A stretch of 64,000 bases of DNA from NCBI GenBank assembly GCA_963725505.1, contig CAVRYN010000005.1:248001-312000 (forward strand), read 5' to 3'. The notes under the pieces were generated by a model, which was not told the DNA's origin, did not search any database, and worked only from the letters and a program-made list of their open reading frames with translations. The stretch comes from Udaeobacter sp963725505. GTDB taxonomy: Bacteria; Verrucomicrobiota; Verrucomicrobiia; Chthoniobacterales; UBA10450. Each line of letters starts with the position of its first letter. Positions within the stretch are counted from its first letter, which is position 1. The translations under genes and the position numbers were made by a program. This document shows, piece after piece, positions 27,413 through 35,787 of the stretch.

Positions 27413-29796
27413 CAATGGTCTTTCGGTGCCAGCGACTCTACGATTTTTTCGAAGCGCGGATCGCCGCGGAGCGGGTCCCACACCGGGAACAGTTTTAAGG
27501 CACCGTAGCTCAGCATCTGCGATGCGGCGGGAGCACGCAGCCCAGCTTCCAGTTGCTGCAAGGCGAGCTCTTTGTCGCCGGCCCAAGCTGCTGTGATCGC
27601 GAAATATTGAAGGACGAGGCTGCCGTTGATGACATCTTTTTCCACCGGCATGAGCGCGATCGCTCGACGGCCTTCCTCCAACGCCAGGTCTCTCCGCCCA
27701 AGAGCAGCGTCGATTAAGCCGAGGACGCAGAGTGTGGGGCCGTAGTCCGGCTGCGCCCACACGATCTTTTCCTGCTGGGCGCGAGCCGCTTCAAACGCAG
27801 TGCGCGCTCTCGCCTCATCTTTGGTCATGCGCGCCAGCAACCCTTCACCAAAGCTGCGGCTCAGAAGAATCGTGGATTCGCCCCAGGATGGATTGTCGCC
27901 CAGCGCGACGAGTGCTCGTTCGGCCGCAGCCGGATCGCGTTCGGCCAGAGCGCAAAGGAACCAGACGTCCGCGGCACTGGCGATGGCGCCCGCCCCTTGC
28001 GTGAGGATTGCATCAATTGTCTGGTGGAGCGGCCGGGTGTCTCCTTTCCAGCAGAGATAATACAGTCCACGATCCGCCCGCATTTCGACGTTGTCGGGCA
28101 CGATCGCTGAGGCGCGATCCAGCGCAGCGATCGCCTCGGTATAGCGCTGCAGGTATCGGTAACTGGGCGCGATCTGTCGCAGAGTAAAAAAGTTACGCGG
28201 GTCCAGCTCCACCGCGCGCTCCAGGTTTTGCAGACCTTCCTCCTGCTGGCCGCGCCGCCGCAGAATGTAGCCGGTGAGTTCGAAGATACGCGGATCATTG
28301 GGTAACGCTCGCCGCGCGATCTCCAATTCGGCCAGGGCGCCGGCGTAGTCGCGCAGCCCGTAGTAGAGATATTGTGCGCGAGCCAAATGCGTTTCGGCAG
28401 CATCCGGCCGCAACCGGGTCGCGGCTTGCACCGCAGCTTCAGCCAGGGCCAGCCGCGTGGGAGTGTGATCAGACCCCAATACTGCATAAATGATTTCGTG
28501 CGCGTTGGCGAGCTGGCAGTAAGCGTCGAAAAATGAGGGATCGCGCTTCACCGCCTCGTCCAGTAGTTCAATTGCCTTCCGCAGGTCTGGCTCAGCCGTC
28601 GCGCTGGAAGCTGCCGTGAGGAGAAGTGACTTCGCCCGGCTGTAAAGGTCGAAAGCGGCCAGATCAGTCGTGGGCGGCTGTTCGATGGCTTTCTTCTCGT
28701 TAGGCGAGAGCTTCGCCTGCAACTGATCGGCGATCGCCTTGGCGATCTCGCTTTGGATGGCAAACACATCGGCCAGATCGCGATCGTAGGTTTGCGCCCA
28801 CAGATGCGCGTCGTTCCGAGCGTCGATCAACTGCGCGTTCACCCGAATCTTGTTGGCGGCACGTTGCACGCTGCCCTCCACCACATGCGCGACACCTAAT
28901 TCTTCACCAATCTTGCGCAGATTGCGCGCGACTCCGCTCTTATACTGCATCACCGAAGTGCGGCTGATAACCTTCAGATCCGCAATCTTTGCCAGGTCGG
29001 TGAGGATCTCATCCTGCACGCCATCAGTGAAAAAAGCGTTTTCTTTGTCGCTGCTCAAATTCTCAAATGGCAAGACTGCGATGCTTTTCTCGACGATGCC
29101 TGACACCGACCGAATCGGGCGGCGCAAAAAGACAAATTGACCTCCGACAATTGCCCCCAGCACGAGCAGCGCGACTGCAACCGCCGCCCAGCGCACATGA
29201 GCGCGGTGTTTCTTAATTGTCTCAAACTTCTTCGGCGTTGCGGCGTTGCCCACTCCATCGCCAGACAGATTTACCACACCAATGCGGACGCCGTGCTTGA
29301 CTTCGCACTCACCAAGATCGTGCAGAAGCGAGCGCCACCGCGGATATTGCTCCAAATCTTCCCCGACATGCCGTGATAGCAGGATGTGACCGGCATCGCC
29401 ACAATCCATGACTCGCTGAGCAATGTTAATACCCGCACCAGCGATGTTGGCTTGCGCATTTAGGTCCGTGATTTCGTTAACCGGGCCGCTGTGAATGCCC
29501 ATCCGCACCGGAAGTTCGGGATGACGCTTTAGCTCTTTGCTGATCTCCATCGCACAGAGCACCGGCGCTTCCGAATTGTTGCGAAACACCAGAGCCCCAC
29601 CATCTCCGGTCGGTAACCGCAGTAATTTGCCTTCGGCTTGAGCCAGCCGGAACTGCTCGGTTCCCCACACGATCTCTTTTAGCTTCTGGAGTAGCTCGCT
29701 CTGATCGGTGATGAGCAACTTCGAGTAACCGACGATGTCGATGAACAGGACATGTCCAATCTCGAATTTCACGTCTGAGGAAGACTCGGGGGACAT
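27412..29796 (-). CDS. Class III adenylate cyclase-TolB-TPR protein
   Basis: The intact 794-residue member of the cluster. Residues 1-185 form a class III cyclase domain with HVLFIDIVGYSKLL and LPTGDGGALVF (metal Asp pair), MGIHSGPVNEI and GAGINIAQRVMDCGDAGHIL (Asn and Arg for catalysis). A membrane helix follows (VRWAAVAVALLVLGAIVGGQ, about 205-228), then a TolB-like domain (KSIAVLPFENLSSDKENAFF, VEGSVQRAANKIRVNAQLID, about 240-370) and TPRs to the C-terminus. It probably makes cAMP in the cytoplasm with sensing or assembly functions outside. It serves as the reference for the broken copies nearby. Confidence 0.85.
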   Translation of the reverse strand: MSPESSSDVKFEIGHVLFIDIVGYSKLLITDQSELLQKLKEIVWGTEQFRLAQAEGKLLRLPTGDGGALVFRNNSEAPVLCAMEISKELKRHPELPVRMGIHSGPVNEITDLNAQANIAGAGINIAQRVMDCGDAGHILLSRHVGEDLEQYPRWRSLLHDLGECEVKHGVRIGVVNLSGDGVGNAATPKKFETIKKHRAHVRWAAVAVALLVLGAIVGGQFVFLRRPIRSVSGIVEKSIAVLPFENLSSDKENAFFTDGVQDEILTDLAKIADLKVISRTSVMQYKSGVARNLRKIGEELGVAHVVEGSVQRAANKIRVNAQLIDARNDAHLWAQTYDRDLADVFAIQSEIAKAIADQLQAKLSPNEKKAIEQPPTTDLAAFDLYSRAKSLLLTAASSATAEPDLRKAIELLDEAVKRDPSFFDAYCQLANAHEIIYAVLGSDHTPTRLALAEAAVQAATRLRPDAAETHLARAQYLYYGLRDYAGALAELEIARRALPNDPRIFELTGYILRRRGQQEEGLQNLERAVELDPRNFFTLRQIAPSYRYLQRYTEAIAALDRASAIVPDNVEMRADRGLYYLCWKGDTRPLHQTIDAILTQGAGAIASAADVWFLCALAERDPAAAERALVALGDNPSWGESTILLSRSFGEGLLARMTKDEARARTAFEAARAQQEKIVWAQPDYGPTLCVLGLIDAALGRRDLALEEGRRAIALMPVEKDVINGSLVLQYFAITAAWAGDKELALQQLEAGLRAPAASQMLSYGALKLFPVWDPLRGDPRFEKIVESLAPKDH

Positions 29797-30027
29797 GAAG
29801 TTCGTCTTTCTATCTCAAAACTCGCGACGTAACGAGCCTATTTCGACTCGAGACGTTCGATTTGAACGGCCAGAAATTTACAATCTGAGGAATACCCGGA
29901 CCAAATGAGATTACTGATCTCAAAACCTGCGACTCGAAAAAGCTATCCCGATTCAAGAACGCCCTTTCCCTCACGGCGATCTTCATTCCTTTGTTGTCGC
30001 AGTGTTCGTGAACTAATGTGAATCGTT

Positions 30028-30519
30028 CTATTTCCTTTGTGTAGAGCCTGCGGGCGGAGACGGAGACGCGCCCGGCGCTGGCAGATCCGAGCTGAACATG
30101 TCGGTGCTCACTTTCCATTTGCCGTCGGCTTGTTTTTTCCAAACCTCGCAGTACTTGCCCTTATCTTTGCTGGCGTCTTTCATCGTCATCTCGTAGGTGC
30201 CGATCAAATACCCCATGTCGCCGGACTTCGCCATTTCCACGCGACTGGTTTTCCAATTGATTTCCGTCAGGCTGTCGAAAAACCCTTTCCACAAATGTCG
30301 AATGCCATCCTTTGTGGTCACCGCAGCCTGATTTGGCGGAAGCACAACCGCGTCATCGGCGTAAAACGACACCGTCTTATCGAGATCTTTGGCCGCAGCG
30401 ACTCTTGACCACTGCTCATCGGCGTCACGGACCGCTTTCTCATCGGGGCCTGCAGCAAACCCCACCGTTACCGGAAGTAAAGCAACACAAACGACCAGAA
30501 TGAATTGTTTTGTTTTCAC
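30028..30519 (-). CDS. Exported DUF4440 NTF2-like protein (paralogue)
   Basis: The 163-residue product has a signal peptide (MKTKQFILVVCVALLPVTVG) and a DUF4440 domain (DADEQWSRVAAAKDLDKTVS, FYADDAVVLPPNQAAVTTKD, YCEVWKKQADGKWKVSTDMF). It closely parallels the gene at 13243-13737, including motif spacing and the C-terminal SDLP. Function unknown. It is separated from the cyclase gene by about 230 bp with no gene, and from the next gene by 237 bp that contains a TTCGTGTGTTTCGTGGGC-like repeat near 30720. Confidence 0.8.
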   Translation of the reverse strand: MKTKQFILVVCVALLPVTVGFAAGPDEKAVRDADEQWSRVAAAKDLDKTVSFYADDAVVLPPNQAAVTTKDGIRHLWKGFFDSLTEINWKTSRVEMAKSGDMGYLIGTYEMTMKDASKDKGKYCEVWKKQADGKWKVSTDMFSSDLPAPGASPSPPAGSTQRK

Positions 30520-30756
30520 GGGTCAATCGAAGTCTGGCCGGGGAACGATCGTCAAGACTTCTTTGGGCGTTTCCTGGTTATCGGTTATTTGTTGGGGCGA
30601 GCCGAGACAGGGTCTGTTCAGCCTTGGGACGAACAGCGTTTCGAACTTGCCGATTTCCTGACTGCTCGAAACTCCGAACCGGATATGTCAAAAGAGCTTT
30701 GATTTGTTTTCGTTCGATTCGTGTGTTTCGTGGGCGAAAATTATACGGACAATCAA

Positions 30757-32505
30757 ATGGCAAATCAAAAGACTGAGTCGAAACGTTTGCTGTCACACAT
30801 CATTGCGGAGTGGGCCTGCGCGCTGAAATACGAACATCTTTCGGCAGAGGCGATTCAGGCCGCGAAACTATTCTGGTTTGACTCCATCGGCTGCGCGCTC
30901 GGCGGAGGTCAGCAGGAGGACGCAAAGATTTTGCTCAAGCATTACCGTGCGATGTCCGCCACGGCGGACTCGTCCCGTGGCGAGGGCGGGGGCACTGGCA
31001 CCGCGACCGCATTTGTTTCCGGCTTCAAAACGAACCCCGTCGACGCTGCGTTTCTCAATGGGCACATGATCCGCGCGATGGATTACAACGACATTTATTG
31101 GAAAGCCGATCCGTGTCATCCAAGCGATCTCATCGCTGCGCCTTTGGCGCTCTGTGAAAGCGAGGGACTGGTTGGAAAGGATCTGATTCTCGGCACTGTC
31201 ATCGCGTACGAAATTGAAATGCGGCTGTGCGAAATCGGGCGACCAGGACTCGTCCGGTGGCGAGGGCGGCGGGAATGGCAAAGCGACCGCGTTCGTGTCC
31301 GGCTTCAAGACTAACCCGGTCGACGCGTCATTTCTCAACGGCCACATGATTCGCGCGATGGATTACAACGACATTTATTGGAAAGCGGATCCGTGTCATC
31401 CGAGCGATCTCATCGCTGCGCCGCTCGCGCTCTGCGAAAGCGAAGGATTGAGCGGTAAAGATCTGATTCTCGCCACGATCATCGCCTACGAAATCGAAAT
31501 GCGTCTGTGCGAGATCGGGCGTCCGGGCGTGCGCGAGTACGGCTGGCATCACGCCACGCTTGAGCGCGTTTCGCTGCGCCCGTCGCGGCGGGTCGCGTGC
31601 TGAATCTCACGCCGGAGCAAATGATGTCCGCCATCGGCATCAGCGCGTCGCGAACATTTTGTCCCGGCGCGGTGACGGCAGGCAAGCTGACGAACATGAA
31701 AAACACAGTCGATCCATGGGCGGGCCGGATGGGCGCTGAGAGCGCGCTGCTCGCCCGCGAAGGATTTTCCGGGCCCGAGCACATCATCGACGGCAAGGAA
31801 GGTTTGTTCGCCGTGTTCGGCCATGTGCAATACAAAGGACAACCGGCGAGCTTCGACGGCGAAGGATTAGTCAAAGACCTGCCAACCTCGCCGAAGTCGC
31901 ACTATCGAATTCTCGATTGCGGAATGAAGAGTTTCCCTATCGAAGCGCTCAGCCACTCGCCGCTGACTGCGATGATGAAGACGGTCAAGGAAAACAACAT
32001 CAAGGCCGACGACGTGAAGGAAATCAAAGTGGAAGTGATCGCGCGCGCCGCAGACATCCTTGGCGATCCGCACAAATATCGGCCGACGTCGAAGGAAACC
32101 GCCGATCATTCACTGCCGTATTGCATGGCTGTCGGTCTGGTCGATGGCATGGTGACGCCGCTGCAGTTCCGGGAAGAACGGGTGCTTGATCAGTCGCTGA
32201 TTCCGATCATGGACAAAGTGAAAGTGGTCGCGAACGACGAATTCGAAGCGCTCTTTCCAAAATTTCAGCCGAGTCGCGTAACAATCACAACGAATGATGG
32301 AAAAGAATATTCAACGCGCGTCGATGTCCCGAAAGGCGATCCGCGCGATCCCATGACCGAGGATGAAATCGCGGTAAAATTCACCGCGCTCGGTGGCGAC
32401 GTGCTCGGCAAGGATCAGTGCGAAAAGTTGCAGAAGGTCATCATGAACCTCGACACTGCCGAGAAGCTTGATCAACTTCTGGAGCTTACAATCGCGCACG
32501 CCTAA
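30757..32505 (+). pseudogene. MmgE/PrpD family gene with internal diverged duplication and frameshift
   Basis: From ATG 30757 the frame gives a MmgE/PrpD N-terminus (AKLFWFDSIGCALGGGQQED) and the central block FLNGHMIRAMDYNDIYWK through EIEMRLCEIGRPG. That block (30966-31245) is repeated at once (31246 to about 31536) with many mostly synonymous differences; the 280-bp period shifts the frame. After REYGWHHATL a further one-base shift at about 31560 leads to the last frame, which runs intact to 32505 (LNLTPEQMMSAIGISASRTF; FPIEALSHSPLTAMMKTV). The family includes 2-methylcitrate dehydratase. Not translatable as written. Confidence 0.75.
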
Positions 32506-32518
32506 ATCGGATTTGTCT

Positions 32519-32650
32519 GGGTAGCGCACGCGTCTCGCGTGCTGGTTTCGGCGTCGCGCCGAAATAACCCTTTTCCTGCGTACGCTAAACACAATTAAAG
32601 TCCGCGATGGCGCGACGCCATCGCCCACACGCGAGACGCGTGCGCTACCC
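32519..32650. repeat. Complete MITE-like palindromic element (GGGTAGCGCACGCG family)
   Basis: Perfect 23-bp terminal inverted repeats (starting GGGTAGCGCACGCG and ending CGCGTGCGCTACCC) enclose two internal hairpins (TTTCGGCGTCGCGCCGAAA; GCGATGGCGCGACGCCATCG). No coding capacity. Its right end supplies the TAG stop of the aldehyde dehydrogenase gene. A half copy is at 406-460. Confidence 0.85.
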
Positions 32651-34165
32651 GGAGCCGCCGAATTGGATTCCCTGAGCCAAGGGCAGCTCACTGGAGAAAT
32701 TGATCGTGTTGGTTTGGCGGCGCATGTAATACTTCCAGCAATCGCTGCCGCTCTCCCGTCCGCCACCGGTGTTTTTCTCGCCGCCAAACGCGCCGCCGAT
32801 CTCTGCCCCGCTGGTACCGGTGTTCACGTTCGCAATTCCGCAATCGCTCCCCACGGCGCTAACGAATTTTTCCGCCTCGCGCACGTCATTGGTGAAAATT
32901 GATGAGGTCAATCCTTGCGGCACACCGTTTTGGATCGCGATTGCTTCGTCGAACTCGCGATACGTCATCAGGTAAAGCAACGGACCAAAGGTTTCGTGCT
33001 TCACGATCTCAAAATCCGGCTTTGCAGTTGCCAGGCATGGTTTCATGTAACAATCGCCGGGAACGGTGAGCCGCTCACCGCCGTAGAGAATTTCGCCGCC
33101 CTGATCTTTCAATTTGCCAATTGACTCCTGGACAGCGTCCACAGCGTTCTTGTCGATCAGCGGACCCATCACGGTTTTTCGATCAAGAGGGTTTCCGATC
33201 GGCAAGGACTTGTATGCGCTCAAAAGTTTGTCTCGAACCTTGGATGCAACCGATTCGTGCATGATCACGCGCCTAGTGGATGTGCAACGTTGCCCGGCGG
33301 TGCCAACAGCGCCGAAGAAGATCGATTGCGTGGCCATTTCGATGTCGGCGCTGGGTGCGACGATCAAGGCGTTGTTGCCACCAAGTTCCATGATGGAGCG
33401 GCCCAGCCGGCCGTGAACAGCTTTTGCGACATTGAGACCCATGTTGACCGAGCCGGTAGCTGAGACCAAAGAAATCCGCGTATCATCGGCCAATTTCTGG
33501 CCAACTGTTTTACGATCGCCCACCAGCACCGTAAAAATCCCCGGGTCAGCCCCCGTTTCGCGGCAAACGCGCTGGCAAATTTTCGTGACCGCAATTGCGG
33601 TGAGCGGCGTTTTTTCAGAGGGTTTCCAAACGGTTGCATCGCCGCAGACAGCAGCAAGCGCAGCGTTCCACGACCAGACTGCGACCGGAAAATTAAATGC
33701 GCTGATTACTGCAACGACGCCGAGCGGATGCCATTGTTCCATCAGGCGATGGCTTGGCCGTTCCGATTGGATCGTCAGGCCGTAGAGCATACGGGACTGG
33801 CCTACGGCGAAGTCGCAAATATCGATCATTTCCTGCACTTCGCCTTCGCCTTCCGCGACGATTTTTCCGGTCTCCAGCGTCACGAGTTGACCAAGCTCAT
33901 GTTTCAATTCGCGCAGAGCATTGCCCAAGCGCCGAACAGTCTCGCCGCGCACCGGTCCGGGTGTGACACGCCATTTTAGAAACGCTTCGTGCGCGCGCGC
34001 GATCGCCTTGTTGTAATCATCATCGGAAGCGGTGCGCACGCTGGCGAGTCGCCGCCCATCGATCGGTGAAATTTTGTCGATCTTCGCGCCGCCGCCGCGC
34101 CATTCGCCGTCGAACACGCCGGGGTTTACATCGCTGAGATCAAGCTTTTCCAGAACTGTTTTCAT
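32645..34165 (-). CDS. Aldehyde dehydrogenase, aminoadipate-semialdehyde type
   Basis: The start is ATG 34165 (506 residues), full length for the ALDH superfamily. The cofactor/catalytic motifs are ISAFNFPVAVWSWNAALA, GSVNMGLNVAK, MELGGNNALIV (Glu) and GTAGQRCTSTRRV (catalytic Cys); GTSGAEIGGAFGGEKNTGGG is characteristic of the ALDH7 (alpha-aminoadipic semialdehyde dehydrogenase) branch. It fits lysine catabolism next to the lysine 6-aminotransferase at 34299. The last residues FGGSG and the stop come from, or directly abut, the palindromic element at 32519-32650. Confidence 0.85.
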   Translation of the reverse strand: MKTVLEKLDLSDVNPGVFDGEWRGGGAKIDKISPIDGRRLASVRTASDDDYNKAIARAHEAFLKWRVTPGPVRGETVRRLGNALRELKHELGQLVTLETGKIVAEGEGEVQEMIDICDFAVGQSRMLYGLTIQSERPSHRLMEQWHPLGVVAVISAFNFPVAVWSWNAALAAVCGDATVWKPSEKTPLTAIAVTKICQRVCRETGADPGIFTVLVGDRKTVGQKLADDTRISLVSATGSVNMGLNVAKAVHGRLGRSIMELGGNNALIVAPSADIEMATQSIFFGAVGTAGQRCTSTRRVIMHESVASKVRDKLLSAYKSLPIGNPLDRKTVMGPLIDKNAVDAVQESIGKLKDQGGEILYGGERLTVPGDCYMKPCLATAKPDFEIVKHETFGPLLYLMTYREFDEAIAIQNGVPQGLTSSIFTNDVREAEKFVSAVGSDCGIANVNTGTSGAEIGGAFGGEKNTGGGRESGSDCWKYYMRRQTNTINFSSELPLAQGIQFGGSG

Positions 34166-34181
34166 CCTAAACAACGGTCGT

Positions 34182-34277
34182 TGTCATTCTGAGCGGAGCG
34201 AAGAATCTCTGATCGGTTCTCTACTCAGGGCAAAAGAAATCATCAGCTCATGTTTCGCTTCGCCTCGCAACATGACA
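34182..34277. repeat. TGTCATYCYGAGC palindromic repeat, copy 1
   Basis: TGTCATTCTGAGCGGAGCGA facing TTCGCTTCGCCTCGCAACAT and GACA: an imperfect inverted repeat of about 95 bp between two co-directional genes. Related copies lie at 37729, 46513, 46949, 53402, 59919 and 60498. Confidence 0.75.
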
Positions 34278-34298
34278 GGATTGCACGCTTCAACCAGC

Positions 34299-35690
34299 TC
34301 ATCTGCTTCGACTCCGGCAGAATTGTCGCATCAGCTCTATCGCCTCATCGATCACGTCGGCGGTGATATCGAGCGCGGGGCGGAAACGGATTGAATTCTC
34401 GCCAGAGCGCAACGTGAGAACGCCCAGATCGAAGAAGCCGTGCCAAAATTCTTCGCGCGTTTTCGCGTCGGGTAGATCGAAAGCGAGAAATACTCCCCGG
34501 CCGCGGGCGGCGGAAATCAGCGGCTCTTCCGTTTGGAGATCGCGCAGTTGGTCGAGGAAATACGCGCCTACTTTTGCAGCGTTCTCGACCAGGTGTTCCT
34601 CTTCGATGATGCGCAGATAATGCGTCGAGCGCACCATGTCGGTGAAATTTCCACCCCAGGTGGAATTCAAACGACTAGGTAAACGAAAGGCGTTGTCTTT
34701 GACTTCATCGATACGCGGACCCGCCATCACTCCGCAGACCTGCGCTTTCTTCCCAAAGGCAAGCAGGTCTGGCACGACACCAAAATGTTCGCAGCACCAA
34801 TTGCGACCGGTTGCGCCTACGCCGCATTGCACTTCATCGAAAATAAGAAGCATCTCGTTTTGGTCGCAAATCGTTCGCAAGGTGTGCAGCCATTCGCCGC
34901 GAAAATGATTGTCGCCGCCCTCGCCCTGGATCGGTTCTATGATGATCGCGCAGATGTCGATGTTGCGCTGTTGAATGAACTCGCGGATCTCACGCTCGGC
35001 TTTCTGTTCGCGCTTGATCACATCCGCTTCGCGCTCCGATTCCGGCAACGAAAAGTCGAGGAAAGGACATGAAACGCGCGGCCAATCGAACTTCGCGAAC
35101 AAATCTGTCTTGCGCGGATCGGTGTTGGTAAGGCTCATGGTATAACCGCTGCGTCCGTGAAAGGCGTGACGGAAATGTAAGATCGCGGTGCCGCGGTCAC
35201 CGCCCCGGCCCGCCGCGGCGTTTTTGCGCACCTTCCAGTCCATGGCCGCCTTCAAGCAATTCTCGACCGCAAGCGCGCCGCCTTCGATGAAAAGATATCG
35301 CTGAAGCGGCGGCAATCCGACAACGCGCTCGAACGTCGCTACAAATTCAGCATAGCCCTCCGAGTACACATCGGAATTCGCGACCTTCACTTTGGCCGCG
35401 CGCAACAGATCGCGCTGAACTTCGGGTTGGTCGAAGTGCGGATGATTGAACCCGACCGGCATCGAGCCGAAAAACCCGTAGAGATCGATTAATCGGCGAT
35501 TGCCGACTGCGTTGTATAAATACGAGCCGTGGCTTTTCTCCAGATCGACGACGATTTTGAAGCCATCGAGCAGGACGTGTTGCTCGATCGTTTCGAGCAC
35601 GTTCGATGGTGCGATTCGTTTTTGTCTTTCGCTCTTTGCGGTCCGGTTTCTAGGTGAAACCGCTTCCGCGAGCACGGGCGGAATACTCAT
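34299..35690 (-). CDS. lat: L-lysine 6-aminotransferase
   Basis: The 463-residue class III PLP aminotransferase matches the lysine epsilon-aminotransferase subgroup: FFGSMPVGFNHP, AFHGRSGYTMSLTNTDP, IIEPIQGEGGDNHFR, LIFDEVQCGVGATGRNW (Asp for PLP N1) and LAFGKKAQVCGVMAG (PLP Lys), with C-terminal SGENSIRFRPALDI. It converts lysine plus 2-oxoglutarate to aminoadipate semialdehyde plus glutamate; the adjacent ALDH can oxidise that product. A low-complexity AAAGRGGDRGT at about residue 165 comes from GC-rich sequence and may be a small insert. Confidence 0.9.
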   Translation of the reverse strand: MSIPPVLAEAVSPRNRTAKSERQKRIAPSNVLETIEQHVLLDGFKIVVDLEKSHGSYLYNAVGNRRLIDLYGFFGSMPVGFNHPHFDQPEVQRDLLRAAKVKVANSDVYSEGYAEFVATFERVVGLPPLQRYLFIEGGALAVENCLKAAMDWKVRKNAAAGRGGDRGTAILHFRHAFHGRSGYTMSLTNTDPRKTDLFAKFDWPRVSCPFLDFSLPESEREADVIKREQKAEREIREFIQQRNIDICAIIIEPIQGEGGDNHFRGEWLHTLRTICDQNEMLLIFDEVQCGVGATGRNWCCEHFGVVPDLLAFGKKAQVCGVMAGPRIDEVKDNAFRLPSRLNSTWGGNFTDMVRSTHYLRIIEEEHLVENAAKVGAYFLDQLRDLQTEEPLISAARGRGVFLAFDLPDAKTREEFWHGFFDLGVLTLRSGENSIRFRPALDITADVIDEAIELMRQFCRSRSR

Positions 35691-35728
35691 CCGTGAGGTT
35701 AGCTGTCGGGAGATGGTTGGTCAACCAA

Positions 35729-35787
35729 GGTAGGGGCGATTGACCTCAGTCGCCGTGGCGGTGCGCGTAAACCGCCGCTACCTCTAC
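35729..35787. repeat. GTAG-type palindromic repeat
   Basis: GTAGGGGCGATTGACCTCAG...CCGCCGCTACCTCTAC forms an imperfect palindrome. On the minus strand, its GTGTAG end supplies the TAG stop (35784-35786) of the acyl-CoA dehydrogenase gene. Confidence 0.65.
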
